DNA of 64,000 nucleotides from Saprospiraceae bacterium (GCA_016715465.1 JADKAA010000024.1:806001-870000); one strand, 5' to 3'. Numbered from the stretch's first letter, positions 17,866 to 26,235 are shown. Numbers and translations: made by a program. The notes: a model not told the origin generated them from the sequence alone.

Positions 17866-18165
17866 CGGTGTCCCGATAGCTATCGGGAGCAAGATTTGGC
17901 TCTTTTGATATTGCGAAGGGTCGATCCTCCCGATAGTAATCGGGACTATCGGGATGTAGGCAAAGCCAAATGTTCGGTTGAATAAAATTGTTTTATAAAA
18001 AAGTGCGGTACTTTATTTGATAACATTGAGATAAAATTTATTTATGGCAAATTAAATTTGGCAATATTAATCTATTCTTATCCCATTTTTCTAATTCCAA
18101 TTTCTCATGATGGGGGTCAATTATACCTGGATTTTAGGGGTCAATTAGTGTGGATTATACAGGGT
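17866..18165 (+). repeat. Island repeat family, copy C (right flank of the RM cassette)
   Basis: Direct, diverged counterpart of copy B. It starts with TCCCGATAGCTATCGGGA (17872-17889), has the ATCGGGACTATCGGGATGT block, the common core, and the right end GGGGTCAATTAGTGTGGATT ending near 18162. Copies B and C enclose the whole type I RM operon. No reading frame of note lies in it. Confidence 0.6.
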
Positions 18166-18267
18166 GGGAAGAAATCTTTTTTACGCATCTTTCTTCTTTT
18201 TAGGTTTATCTATGCTCAAAACCGATTTTGCATTGAGTGGACTGACTACTTTTTTACCAGTCTTTGA

Positions 18268-19056
18268 TTATAATTCTTTGAGTGCTACTTTGGCTACATT
18301 GCCACCTTGCTGAGCTACTTTTTTACTTTCTTCAAAGTCTTTTGGATTAGTGGCTTGAGAAATATCTTTTGTTGAGGCTTCTGCCAGCATATTCAAAATC
18401 AGCTTTGTATTGGTCATATTGTCCCTCAGGTTTTCCTTTTTCAGACCTTTCAGCACTTTGTATTCTTTGGTAGTTTTATTCGCCCAGGCTTTGGTGATGA
18501 TATCTGTGAGTGTGGCAAACTGAAGACCTTCTTTGAGTCCTCGTTTTTTCCATTCGTCTGTAAGTTCTTTGCGGATCTCAATGCTTTTAAGTCGTTTGTT
18601 GATCCAGTTTTCGGAATAACCCAGGTTCATGTATTGTTCCAAAGCCCTGTCAATGCTGAGTTCAGGGTCTTGCATTTCATCAATTCTTTCACTGGCTACC
18701 TGTGCCAGCCACAGTTTAAAAGGTTCGGCTTTGGGCGAAGGTATCGATTGAATAAGACGGAAAAGCTGTTCGGTATCAGCTACATCGGTCATGCGCATTT
18801 TTCCATCAGGTGCGGGCATTTTCAAACCGTTACAATTTGTAACGGTTTCATTGCCCTCATCCTTTAATCTTTTTTTCATTACCCTCCAATACACCTGAGG
18901 ATTAGGACTTTCGGTAAGCAAGGCCACCACATCTACTATGGCGAAATACCATTTTTCATTTTCACTATCCCAAAGTGTTCTTATCTGCTTGTCATTGAAT
19001 ATTTTTATTTCAGTTTGTTTACCTCTTGCATTCCTGAATTCAAGCCGCAAATGCAA
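18268..19056 (-). CDS. BRO-N domain protein (DinD/antirepressor-like)
   Basis: 262 residues. BRO-N occupies about 17-110 (IKIFNDKQIRTLWDSENEKW, YFAIVDVVALLTES, VADTEQLFRLIQSIPSPK). It is followed by the usual DinD-like C-terminal region (FKLWLAQVASERIDEMQDPE, then ALEQYMNLGYSENWINKRL). A truncated paralogue sits at 9992-10306. The first ~15 residues (MHLRLEFRNARGKQT) are atypical and lie against the end of the IS30 relic, whose frame overlaps this start; the original start may have been lost and this ATG may be a chance replacement. Function is unknown; it could be a regulator from a phage or mobile element. The long tail seems intact. Confidence 0.75.
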   Translation of the reverse strand: MHLRLEFRNARGKQTEIKIFNDKQIRTLWDSENEKWYFAIVDVVALLTESPNPQVYWRVMKKRLKDEGNETVTNCNGLKMPAPDGKMRMTDVADTEQLFRLIQSIPSPKAEPFKLWLAQVASERIDEMQDPELSIDRALEQYMNLGYSENWINKRLKSIEIRKELTDEWKKRGLKEGLQFATLTDIITKAWANKTTKEYKVLKGLKKENLRDNMTNTKLILNMLAEASTKDISQATNPKDFEESKKVAQQGGNVAKVALKEL

Positions 19057-19384
19057 CTTTGGTTAATAATATAAATTCCTCTTTGGGTGTTCTATACCCC
19101 AATCTCTTTCTTGGCCTACGGTTAAGTTCTTTTTCTATTCTGTTGATTTCATTTAGGTTCAATTGTTCAAAGTTAGTTTTTTTAGGATAATACTGCCTGA
19201 CAAGACCATTAAAATTTTCATTTGCTCCTCGCTGCCAGCTTGAATATGGCTCTGCAAAATAGAAGCGTATCTTAAGCGCTTTTTCAATCTTTTTGAAGTG
19301 GGCAAATTCTTTCCCATTATCGGATGTAATCGTTTTTATAATTCCTCGATATGGACTTAAGGCTTCTATTATTTTATTAGCCAC
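19040..19384 (-). pseudogene. IS30-family transposase, C-terminal remnant
   Basis: 114 codons of the DDE integrase core of IS30-type transposases: ITSDNGKEFAHF (second acidic residue), EPYSSWQRGANENFNGLVRQ (third acidic residue, in GANEN) and RPRKRLGYRTPKE near the end. IS30 transposases are about 320-380 residues, so the N-terminal helix-turn-helix and the first Asp are missing. Upstream, the sequence turns into another repeat end (19400-19460). The C-terminus looks natural (LLTKVAFAA). The element is dead; its insertion seems to have met the BRO-N gene at about 19030. Confidence 0.85.
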
Positions 19385-19399
19385 TAGTTTTGAATATTA

Positions 19400-19669
19400 C
19401 AGATTATGCAGGGGGTCAATTATTTTGGATTTGGGGGGTCAATTAGCGTGGATTATACAGAGGTGGAAGATGGTGCTTTGATGTCTGCCTCATGGGGTGA
19501 GCGTGGATCAGGCGCGGCACTTTATTGGGTAAGCTTGAGATAAGATTCAATTTATCCAAATTTTATTTGGCGGCATTGATGAATTCTTATTCTGGTTTTT
19601 TAATTCCAATTTCTTTATGGGGGGCAATAATTTTTGCATTTGAGGGGGCTATTAGAGTGGATTATACAG
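19400..19669 (+). repeat. Island repeat family, copy D (double)
   Basis: A right-end fragment, with GGGTCAATTA motifs about 30 bp apart and ending at 19460, is followed directly by a longer copy (19461-19669) like copy A. That copy starts AGGTGGAAGATG and ends GGATTATACAGG. Two nested ends show repeated insertion at one place. No gene is seen from 19385 to 19798. Confidence 0.55.
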
Positions 19670-19798
19670 GTGGTACACTTTCATGAGATTTAGTGGTACA
19701 ATTTGTGTGTGATTTTGCAACTGACGCAAAACCGCTGTTACCACCAGTATTTGTTAGTATAATAAACCAAATTCCACATTCTTCATGAGCATCATACT

Positions 19799-20785
19799 TC
19801 ATTCTTTGGTCAGTTGTTTTAAACGGCCTTGAAACGACTGGAAATAATTCCTTTTAGTGGTATCATTTAGAAATGAAGCAGCTACCATTTTTTCAACTAA
19901 ATCTGATTTGGAAATCATCAATGCCATAATTTTCTGCAAAGTCTTTTCGCTGATTTTTGCGTTCTCTGCCAGTTTGGCAAATTGCAAACCGATTTTGCCT
20001 TGGGCTGGATTTCCAGGTGATAGGAAATCATCTAATGCAAAGTCTTTATCATCTATATGGATACGACTATTTAGCAAGTCATAAGCCGGGCTCAGTCGAG
20101 AATCTCCAAAAGGTGTTTCTATTATTGAGAAATTTTTAAAGTGTGCATCTCCATTTGAAAAAAGATAATTAAAGACAAGTATTTTTAAAAGTTTTGGTGC
20201 ATCTAACTTATAAGTTGTTAAATATTGTTGCATTAATTCAAATATTTCTAAATAATTCCCGAGATACTTGTAATGTTCTCCATGGGTTTGTGGGGTTCTT
20301 TTTGCTAAGGAAGCAAAGTCTTCCTGAGCTAATTTTGAACCATCCTCTTTTACATCAAATCTTTTGGTGATGTATGCAGGTGTACCATCTTTAAAAAATA
20401 TCAATGCATTTTCTGCAGTCTCTATTCCATAAACCTGACGGGCAATTTGCATGGTTAAATGCTCATTAGCCGGCATTTGATCTGGCTTTTTACCGGCACC
20501 TGGAATTGGTTTCAAAATATAAGTGCCTTGTTCATTTTCATTATTAAGCCTTAACTTGTTTTTGTCAAGCAACATAGAAAATTTTTCTTGTACACCTGAT
20601 ATCGACATACGTTTTCGATTATCTTCAAACAGCTGATCAGTTTCCGGGTTGGATGCGGGAGAGTCGTAAGGCAAAACATGATGCACCTTCTTACCCTGAA
20701 AAACTCTATTCAATGCTGTTCTGCTATACGTATCAAAACCTTCAGATAATGTACCAGGACAATATTTAATTTCCAGTAAACTCAT
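19799..20785 (-). CDS. hipT: HipT-type serine/threonine kinase toxin
   Basis: 328 residues, HipA-like kinase without the N-terminal subdomain 1, which is encoded separately just upstream: the HipBST arrangement. The glycine-rich loop carries the two-serine motif S61-I-S63-G in RMSISGVQEKFS, where HipT toxins autophosphorylate. Catalytic and metal-binding motifs are NYLFSNGDAHFKNFSI and LSPAYDLLNS (DFG-like). In the studied HipBST system HipT phosphorylates tryptophanyl-tRNA synthetase and is counteracted by HipS. The target here is inferred by family only. Its start overlaps hipS by 1 bp. Confidence 0.85.
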   Translation of the reverse strand: MSLLEIKYCPGTLSEGFDTYSRTALNRVFQGKKVHHVLPYDSPASNPETDQLFEDNRKRMSISGVQEKFSMLLDKNKLRLNNENEQGTYILKPIPGAGKKPDQMPANEHLTMQIARQVYGIETAENALIFFKDGTPAYITKRFDVKEDGSKLAQEDFASLAKRTPQTHGEHYKYLGNYLEIFELMQQYLTTYKLDAPKLLKILVFNYLFSNGDAHFKNFSIIETPFGDSRLSPAYDLLNSRIHIDDKDFALDDFLSPGNPAQGKIGLQFAKLAENAKISEKTLQKIMALMISKSDLVEKMVAASFLNDTTKRNYFQSFQGRLKQLTKE

Positions 20786-21111
20786 TAATTTTCCAGTTTA
20801 ATAATTCTAATGGCACCTATGCTGTCATTTTTTGCAGTAGTTATCAGCAAGCCGAAATAGTCCTCTCTGTCGATTCTATTTAGTTTGCAAACCACTTGCT
20901 TATTGGAACCTTCAGGGAGCATGTTGTAAAAAAATGGAAACAGGTATTTAGAATGAAATTCTTTTTCGGTTTTAGGTAAAGTCAGACTGATGCTTTGCCT
21001 ACCTGTATTGGCTACCCAGTCTTCATGATAACGGAATGAAAACGAACCATCATCGTGTTGGATCAAGATACCCGCTTCTTCATTCTTGAATAATACTTTG
21101 GCTTTTCTCAT
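20785..21111 (-). CDS. hipS: HipS-type antitoxin (HipA N-terminal subdomain 1)
   Basis: 108 residues matching the N-terminal subdomain of HipA as a separate protein (AKVLFKNEEAGILIQHDDG, then FSFRYHEDW, ISLTLPKTEKEF, FPFFYNMLPEG). In HipBST systems this small protein, not HipB, is the main antitoxin of the kinase HipT. The order B-S-T, with overlaps of 4 bp and 1 bp, agrees with that system and not with a broken HipBA: the split falls at a domain border and both parts have their own start codons. Confidence 0.82.
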   Translation of the reverse strand: MRKAKVLFKNEEAGILIQHDDGSFSFRYHEDWVANTGRQSISLTLPKTEKEFHSKYLFPFFYNMLPEGSNKQVVCKLNRIDREDYFGLLITTAKNDSIGAIRIIKLEN

Positions 21112-21326
21112 TTGGTATGCGTTACATTTTTAATTCTTAGGCAGACCTCCATGCCCAGCACATCTGATATCTTATGCAATGTCAACAACGTAGGATTTCC
21201 TTTTCCGCTTTCAAACTGTTTTAAGGTTCTCAATCCAACGCCTGCTAGTTCTGCCAACCCCTCTTGTGTTACTTGTAGAACTTCCCTACGTTCTTTTATG
21301 GTTTTTATTAATTCTTTATAGTGCAT
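21108..21326 (-). CDS. hipB: HipB-type XRE helix-turn-helix regulator
   Basis: 72 residues, essentially a single HTH_3 domain: KERREVLQVTQEGLAELAGV, GLRTLKQFESGKGNPTLLTL. HipB proteins bind operators before the hip operon and, in HipBST, assist HipS. It is the first gene of the operon. Repeated AAAGCA(C)TATT-like sequences at and above its start (21328-21463) are candidate sites for it. Confidence 0.85.
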   Translation of the reverse strand: MHYKELIKTIKERREVLQVTQEGLAELAGVGLRTLKQFESGKGNPTLLTLHKISDVLGMEVCLRIKNVTHTK

Positions 21327-21327
21327 T

Positions 21328-21463
21328 ATAAAGCATTATTTCATGCAAATATAATGTTGGTTTTTAAAACTTCAACAAAAAGAGTGGTAAAGTGCACTAT
21401 TTATTATATGTCTTGGTTTTTCTTAAATAATTACAATAAAAGGTGCATCTTAAAGCACTATTA
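21328..21463 (-). promoter_or_regulatory. Repeated candidate operators of the hipBST promoter
   Basis: Three related motifs spaced about 60 bp apart: ATAAAGCATTATTT (starting about 21328), GTAAAGTGCACTATTT (about 21388, with the palindrome AGTGCACT) and CTTAAAGCACTATTATTT (about 21449). HipB-type regulators bind several spaced palindromes, so these may be its sites. Not experimentally based. Confidence 0.4.
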
Positions 21464-21586
21464 TTTAAGTATGAGCATTTGTCTTTGGTTTTGTAGTATT
21501 GGGGGTAACGGCAGGGCTTTGTGACTTGCCATCAAGATAGGGTGACATGTTCATCAAAGCTTGCGTTATGGCTTCGTGATTCTATT

Positions 21587-21877
21587 TTAAGCTATATTTA
21601 TTGTTACTGTTCTACCTAATCCCATTTCAACTAATTTGAAGAAGGTTGAAAGTTGGATTTCGCTTTTACCTGTTTCAATTCTTGAAATATAACTCTTCTT
21701 TGTTCCTGTCCTTTCAGCTAGCTCTTCTTGAGTTACATTACAACTCTTTCTGGTTTCTTTAAGCATTATGCCCAATCGAAAAGCTAGAGACTCAGCATCA
21801 TATGTTGTACGACTATCTGTCCCTTTTTTGCCGCGATATTTGTTTAGATGGTCTTCAAATGATTTAAGCTTGTTCAT
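21587..21877 (-). CDS. higA: HigA-type XRE antitoxin
   Basis: 96 residues. The C-terminal half is a helix-turn-helix domain (NVTQEELAERTGTKKSYISR, IETGKSEIQLSTFFKLVEMG). It follows and overlaps (14 bp) a HigB-like toxin gene; toxin before antitoxin is the typical order for HigBA. It should bind the toxin and repress the pair's promoter. Confidence 0.8.
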   Translation of the reverse strand: MNKLKSFEDHLNKYRGKKGTDSRTTYDAESLAFRLGIMLKETRKSCNVTQEELAERTGTKKSYISRIETGKSEIQLSTFFKLVEMGLGRTVTINIA

Positions 21878-22214
21878 TATCTTTATTTTTAAAATATTCC
21901 TTTTTTAACTTAATTGCCAATTCTAATGCATTTTTAGGAGTCTTTTGAGTTTTTTTAACTATGCAATTTGCCAAAACCACTAAGTTGCCTTGATCGAAAA
22001 AACTAAAGATTCGTATTTCCTTATTTATTGCGGAAACTCTTATTTCATATAAGCTATCTGTACCTTCCAAGTGTTTTAAGAACTTTTTTGGCACATGCTT
22101 TTCATGCTTTAACAAATCCAACACAAAGTCTATCTTATCACGACTCTTTTGATCCTGTTTTTTGTAAAACGTATCAAAATAATCTCCATATGCAAAGATT
22201 TTTCGCATCATCAT
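21864..22214 (-). CDS. higB: HigB-type (RelE/Gp49-like) toxin
   Basis: 116 residues of the phage-derived Gp49-like/HigB family: KIFAYGDYFDTFYKKQDQKS, LLKHEKHVPKKFLKHLEGTD, SLYEIRVSAINKEIRIFSFF, then KKTQKTPKNALELA. These toxins are ribosome-dependent mRNA endonucleases. Three ATG codons in a row open the gene; the first, at 22214, is used here. A GTTAAC pair just upstream (22220-22237) is a probable operator. It is intact and of normal length. Confidence 0.82.
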   Translation of the reverse strand: MMMRKIFAYGDYFDTFYKKQDQKSRDKIDFVLDLLKHEKHVPKKFLKHLEGTDSLYEIRVSAINKEIRIFSFFDQGNLVVLANCIVKKTQKTPKNALELAIKLKKEYFKNKDNEQA

Positions 22215-22219
22215 GCAAA

Positions 22220-22237
22220 GTTAACTACATGGTTAAC
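22220..22237 (-). promoter_or_regulatory. Candidate HigA operator
   Basis: GTTAAC-TACATG-GTTAAC: two palindromic 6-mers 12 bp apart (start to start), 6 bp before the higB start codon. The whole is an inverted and direct repeat at once. It is a likely autoregulation site of the HigBA complex. Confidence 0.5.
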
Positions 22238-22254
22238 ATTTCGAAGAGATTTTA

Positions 22255-22850
22255 AGTTTATTTTTTGAAAATTTTCCATAAACTGTTGTCAACGTTACAG
22301 GTCAGGTTTTTTACTTTTCATGAGCCAAAACGAGCGCATATACGCAATTTTAAAAATAAGCATTTCAAATTCCAGACTTTTAGCCCGGCATTTTAAAGGC
22401 CTGGTATTTTGTGGGACGCTGTTGAGCCTATGAAATTCAATATTTATTGACTTGACGGAAAGCGGCTGACCCTTATGAGAAGGAAGCTTGCCACCTTACA
22501 TTTATCCTATACCTGTGCTTGTGAAAGCCCCTATCCAATGCCCTCCGTATCATTTTCAGCCGTGGTCAATCCCTTCACCAGGCTAAACAACCATCTGCTG
22601 CCAGACCTAAATATCTGATCATCAACAGGATAGGTAGGATGGTGAAACTTTTTACGGATGTTTTTGACGTTTTTAGGTTTGTCCTTTCAACAGGGCGGGC
22701 AAAAAAAGGATGGCAGTCCCGGGTCCTTATTTTGGCCGGATGTGAGTGGCCGAAACCGGCAGCCTTCGGGGTGTTTTATTAAACCACGCCAAATTTCAAC
22801 TGTTTCTCAGTCAGTTATCTTAAATATTTTTGAAAAATAATTCTCAAAAC
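22255..22850. other. Gene-free stretch between the island and the ribosomal operon
   Basis: About 600 bp without a convincing gene on either strand. No transposon end, tRNA or attachment-site repeat was recognised. It marks the border between the defence island and core genes; short frames here lack family resemblance. Confidence 0.5.
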
Positions 22851-22852
22851 AT

Positions 22853-22882
22853 TTTGTTGGGATAAAAATTGGTTTACCTTTG
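22853..22882 (+). promoter_or_regulatory. Promoter of the rplM-rpsI-rpsB-tsf operon
   Basis: TTTG at 22853-22856 and TACCTTTG at 22875-22882, with 18 bp between, match the Bacteroidota consensus TTTG-N19-TAnnTTTG closely. The start site would be near 22889, giving a leader of about 40 nt before rplM. Confidence 0.7.
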
Positions 22883-22928
22883 CAGCCGCTTAAAAAGCCA
22901 GATTAGATAACAATAATACTTTATTAAA

Positions 22929-23369
22929 GTGAATACATTAAGTTACAAAACCGTATCGGCCAAGAAGGAAACCGTTGAAAGAAAATGGTTTGTGGTGGAT
23001 GCAGAGGGCGAAACCGTTGGAAGGTTGAGCACCAAGATCGCAGCCATTTTGATGGGTAAGACCAAACCATCCTTTACGCCGCACGTAGATACCGGAGACT
23101 ACGTCATCGTCACCAATGCCGGAAAAGTAAGGTTTACCGGAAACAAGGTTGACCAGAAATATTACCTGTCGTACTCCCTGTATCCGGGCGGACAGAAGAG
23201 CGTCATTGCCAAGGATTTGTTGAACAGCAAACCTACCAAGGTATTGGAAAAGGCCGTAAAAGGCATGCTGCCCAAGACCAAACTCGGCAATGCCATGTTT
23301 AAAAAACTATTCCTTTACGAAGGCAGCGAGCACCCACATGCCGCGCAGAAGCCTGAAACATTAAAATAA
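22929..23369 (+). CDS. rplM: 50S ribosomal protein L13
   Basis: 146 residues, complete. It starts with GTG and reads MNTLSYKTVSAKKETVERKW, the usual Bacteroidota L13 beginning, so the GTG is chosen. Conserved stretches are WFVVDAEGETVGRLSTKIA, LMGKTKPSFTPHVDTGDYV and KAVKGMLPKTKLGNAMFKKL. It binds 23S rRNA early in assembly of the large subunit. First gene of a translation operon, nearly adjacent to rpsI. Confidence 0.97.
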   Translation: MNTLSYKTVSAKKETVERKWFVVDAEGETVGRLSTKIAAILMGKTKPSFTPHVDTGDYVIVTNAGKVRFTGNKVDQKYYLSYSLYPGGQKSVIAKDLLNSKPTKVLEKAVKGMLPKTKLGNAMFKKLFLYEGSEHPHAAQKPETLK

Positions 23370-23378
23370 TAAGTGAGC

Positions 23379-23771
23379 ATGCAAACAAAGATGATCAATA
23401 AAGTAGGTAGAAGAAAGGCTGCAGTAGCCAGAGTTTACCTTTCTGAGGGTAGCGGCAACATTACCATCAACGACAGAAAGCTTGAGGAATACTTCCCCAT
23501 CGTGAGCATCAGGATGAAAGTGGAAGAACCTATGCTTACCCTGGGTATTGGCAAGGAATTCGACATCAAAGTGACGGTCAATGGCGGTGGTTACAAGGGT
23601 CAGGCAGAAGCCATCCGGATGGCGATCTCCAGGGCTTTTGTGGAACTGAAAGAAGACTATAGAAAACCCCTGAAAGAGAAAAAAATGCTCACCAGGGATG
23701 CCAGAGAGGTGGAAAGGAAGAAATTCGGTAAACCTAAGGCAAGAAAGAGCTTCCAGTTCTCCAAGCGTTAA
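23379..23771 (+). CDS. rpsI: 30S ribosomal protein S9
   Basis: About 130 residues from ATG 23379 (an in-frame GTG at 23373 and an ATG at 23391 are alternatives). Typical S9: INKVGRRKAAVARVYLSEGS, RAFVELKEDYRKPLKEKKML, TRDAREVERKKFGKPKARKS and the basic end FQFSKR that reaches the P-site tRNA. It follows rplM as in most bacteria. Confidence 0.97.
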   Translation: MQTKMINKVGRRKAAVARVYLSEGSGNITINDRKLEEYFPIVSIRMKVEEPMLTLGIGKEFDIKVTVNGGGYKGQAEAIRMAISRAFVELKEDYRKPLKEKKMLTRDAREVERKKFGKPKARKSFQFSKR

Positions 23772-23808
23772 TCCATATTTTATCAGAATCAGTATAAAGT
23801 TAAATATA

Positions 23809-24525
23809 ATGAATAAACCTACATATCAGGACCTATTAGATGCCGGTGTTCATTACGGTCACATGAAAAGAAAGTGGAATCCCAAAATGCTTCCATACAT
23901 CTTCATGGAGCGCAAGGGCATTCACATCATCGACCTCAACAGAACTTCAGAGTGTCTCGACAAATCCGCATTTGCTGCCAAGCAGATCGTAAAATCGGGC
24001 AGGAAGATCCTTTTCGTAGCTACCAAGAAGCAGGCAAAGGACATCGTAGCCGATGCCGCAAAAAGTGTGGGCATGCCTTACGTGACCGAAAGGTGGCTGG
24101 GTGGTATGATGACCAACTTTGCGACCATCAGGAGATCGGTAAAGAAAATGCAGAACATCGACCGAATGCTAAACGATGCTACCCTTACTTCCATCACCAA
24201 AAAGGAAAGACTTACCCTCGGCAGGGAAAAGGCTAAAATGGAGAAGGAACTTGGTGGTATCGCCAACCTCAACAGGATTCCTTCGGCGTTGTTCATCGTG
24301 GACATTCACCACGAACACATCGCGCTGGCTGAGGCCAAGAGATTGGGCATCAAAACCTTCGGTATGGTGGATACCAATTCAGATCCAAACAAGGTGGATT
24401 TCCCCATCCCGGCAAATGACGATGCGTCCAAGTCTGTAAAGATCATTGTGACATACATCATCGATGCCATCAGGGAAGGTCTCGAAGAGCGAAGGCTCCA
24501 GGGCGTTACGGAAGAAGCTAATTAA
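23809..24525 (+). CDS. rpsB: 30S ribosomal protein S2
   Basis: 238 residues from ATG 23809 (MNKPTYQDLLDAGVHYGHMK). The frame is open further upstream across the rpsI end, but that part is out-of-frame overlap, not protein. Hallmarks: GVHYGHMKRKWNPKMLPYIF, RWLGGMMTNFATIRRSVKKM, LGGIANLNRIPSALFIVD and GMVDTNSDPNKVDFPIPAND. S2 joins late in small-subunit assembly. The rpsB-tsf order is nearly universal. Confidence 0.97.
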   Translation: MNKPTYQDLLDAGVHYGHMKRKWNPKMLPYIFMERKGIHIIDLNRTSECLDKSAFAAKQIVKSGRKILFVATKKQAKDIVADAAKSVGMPYVTERWLGGMMTNFATIRRSVKKMQNIDRMLNDATLTSITKKERLTLGREKAKMEKELGGIANLNRIPSALFIVDIHHEHIALAEAKRLGIKTFGMVDTNSDPNKVDFPIPANDDASKSVKIIVTYIIDAIREGLEERRLQGVTEEAN

Positions 24526-24549
24526 TTAATTGTATAAATTCTCAGACAA

Positions 24550-25389
24550 ATGAGTGAAGTAATAATTTCAGCAGCGGATGTTAAAAACCTAAGAGAACAG
24601 ACAGGTGCTGGTATGATGGATTGCAAAAAAGCCCTGGCGGAATCCAACGGTGATTTTGAAAAAGCCATCGAGATCCTGAGGTTACAGGGCCAGAAATTGT
24701 CTCTGAAAAGAGCAGACCGGGATGCCAAAGAAGGTGTGGTCATCGCATTGGTTAATGCCGATCAGACCAAAGGCATCGTGGTAAGGGTAAGTTGCGAAAC
24801 AGACTTCGTGGCCAAAAACGAAGACTTTGTCAACTTTACCAAGAGCATCGCAAAGATCGCCCTCGACAATTTCCCTGCAGATAAAGAAACCATGCTGGTT
24901 TTGCCATACGATGGCAACCTCAGCGTTGCGGATAAACTGACCGAACAGGTGGGTGTGATCGGAGAAAAGATCGAATTGGCAGACTATGCCAGGATCGAAG
25001 CACCGATGGTTACCTCATACATCCATATGGGCAACAGGGCAGGGGTGATCGTTGGTTTGAACAAAGCCAATGCAGCCTTTACCGATGCCGGCAAGGATGT
25101 GGCCATGCAGATTGCAGCCATGAAGCCCATCGCAGTTGATGAAAGTGGCGTATCCAAAGACGTGATCGAAAAAGAAATCGAGATCGGAAAGGAACTGGCC
25201 CGTCAGGAAGGCAAAGCCGAAGAAATGCTTGAAAAGATCGCATTGGGCAAACTCAATAAGTTTTACAAAGAGAACACCCTGCTTCCGCAGGCCTTTGTAA
25301 AGGACAACAAACTCAGTGTGGCGGACTACCTGAAAAGCTTCGACAAGGAGCTGACGGTAACCGACTTTAAGCACATCAAATTAGGATAA
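24550..25389 (+). CDS. tsf: Translation elongation factor Ts
   Basis: 279 residues. The N-terminal UBA-like part has VKNLREQTGAGMMDCKKALA; the signature TDFVAKNEDFVNF follows in the core. EF-Ts exchanges GDP for GTP on EF-Tu. Complete and of usual length; 24 bp after rpsB. A strong terminator follows at 25398. Confidence 0.97.
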   Translation: MSEVIISAADVKNLREQTGAGMMDCKKALAESNGDFEKAIEILRLQGQKLSLKRADRDAKEGVVIALVNADQTKGIVVRVSCETDFVAKNEDFVNFTKSIAKIALDNFPADKETMLVLPYDGNLSVADKLTEQVGVIGEKIELADYARIEAPMVTSYIHMGNRAGVIVGLNKANAAFTDAGKDVAMQIAAMKPIAVDESGVSKDVIEKEIEIGKELARQEGKAEEMLEKIALGKLNKFYKENTLLPQAFVKDNKLSVADYLKSFDKELTVTDFKHIKLG

Positions 25390-25397
25390 GATTTTAA

Positions 25398-25429
25398 GGG
25401 CGATCAATTTTTTGATCGCCCTTTTTTTT
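25398..25429 (+). terminator. Rho-independent terminator after tsf
   Basis: Perfect 10-bp stem GGGCGATCAA (25398-25407) with its complement (25412-25421), a 4-base T loop and a run of eight T. It ends the rplM-tsf transcript before pyrH. Confidence 0.92.
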
Positions 25430-25455
25430 ATATTTACGACACATAAGACCGGAAT

Positions 25456-26166
25456 ATGTCCCTCAAATACAAAAGAATCCTGCTCAAGCTCAGCGGAGAA
25501 GCCCTCATGGGCGACCAGAATTTTGGCATCGACGCAGCGATGCTCAGCCACTATGCCCAGCAGATCAAGCGGGTGAGCGACCTGGGCGTGGAAGTGGCGG
25601 TGGTCATTGGGGGAGGAAATATATTTCGCGGGCTCAGTGCCGCTTCTTCGGGTATCGAAAGGGTGCAAGGAGACTACATGGGCATGATGGCCACGGTGAT
25701 CAATGGCATGGCCATTCAAAGTGCCCTGGAGACGGTGGGACTTTACACCAGGCTGATCTCGGCCCTCGAGATCCGGCAAATCGCAGAACCCTATATTCGG
25801 CGCAGGGCCATCAGGCACCTCGAAAAAAAGAGGGTGGTGATCTTTTCAGCCGGCACGGGCAACCCTTATTTTACGACAGACAGCGCCGCTGCCCTCCGGG
25901 CCAGTGAGATCAACGCCGACGTCATCCTCAAAGGAACAAAGGTGGACGGCATCTATACCGCCGATCCGCACAAAGACCCCACTGCCGTCAAATATGATTC
26001 CATCAGCTTTCAGGAGGTGATCTCCAAAAACCTCAATGTGATGGACATGACGGCCTTTACCATGTGCCAGGAAAACAAGATGCCCATCATCGTGTTTGAC
26101 ATCTACAACGATGACAATCTGGAAAACCTCGTTAAAGGGGAGAATGTGGGGACGATTGTGCGGTGA
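25456..26166 (+). CDS. pyrH: Uridylate kinase (UMP kinase)
   Basis: 236 residues, amino-acid-kinase fold. Key stretches: [20 protein letters not shown] (phosphate-binding start), [53 protein letters not shown], and [17 protein letters not shown]. It makes UDP from UMP for pyrimidine nucleotides. In many Bacteroidota pyrH follows tsf and precedes frr; here frr is not downstream, only repeat-rich DNA. Confidence 0.96.
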   Translation: MSLKYKRILLKLSGEALMGDQNFGIDAAMLSHYAQQIKRVSDLGVEVAVVIGGGNIFRGLSAASSGIERVQGDYMGMMATVINGMAIQSALETVGLYTRLISALEIRQIAEPYIRRRAIRHLEKKRVVIFSAGTGNPYFTTDSAAALRASEINADVILKGTKVDGIYTADPHKDPTAVKYDSISFQEVISKNLNVMDMTAFTMCQENKMPIIVFDIYNDDNLENLVKGENVGTIVR

Positions 26167-26235
26167 CGGGTATCTGGTATCGGGTGACCGGTGACCGGTA
26201 ACGGGTTTCTGGTAACGGGTGACCGGTAACCTTTA
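26163..26235. repeat. Short degenerate tandem repeat after pyrH
   Basis: Degenerate units of the type GGTAACGGGTGACC follow each other directly after the pyrH stop. The repeat also occurs as GGTATCGGGTGACCGG. No coding meaning is seen. Confidence 0.6.

Noticed and set aside
18268..19056. BRO-N gene as part of a prophage
   Set aside because: No structural, packaging or integrase genes of a phage are found around it.
20785..21111. hipS and hipT as a frameshifted hipA
   Set aside because: The two frames meet exactly at the domain border, each has its own start codon, and this order is that of known HipBST systems.
22658..22840. 60-codon frame before rplM
   Set aside because: No family resemblance and no promoter or ribosome site of its own; it ends at the ribosomal operon promoter.
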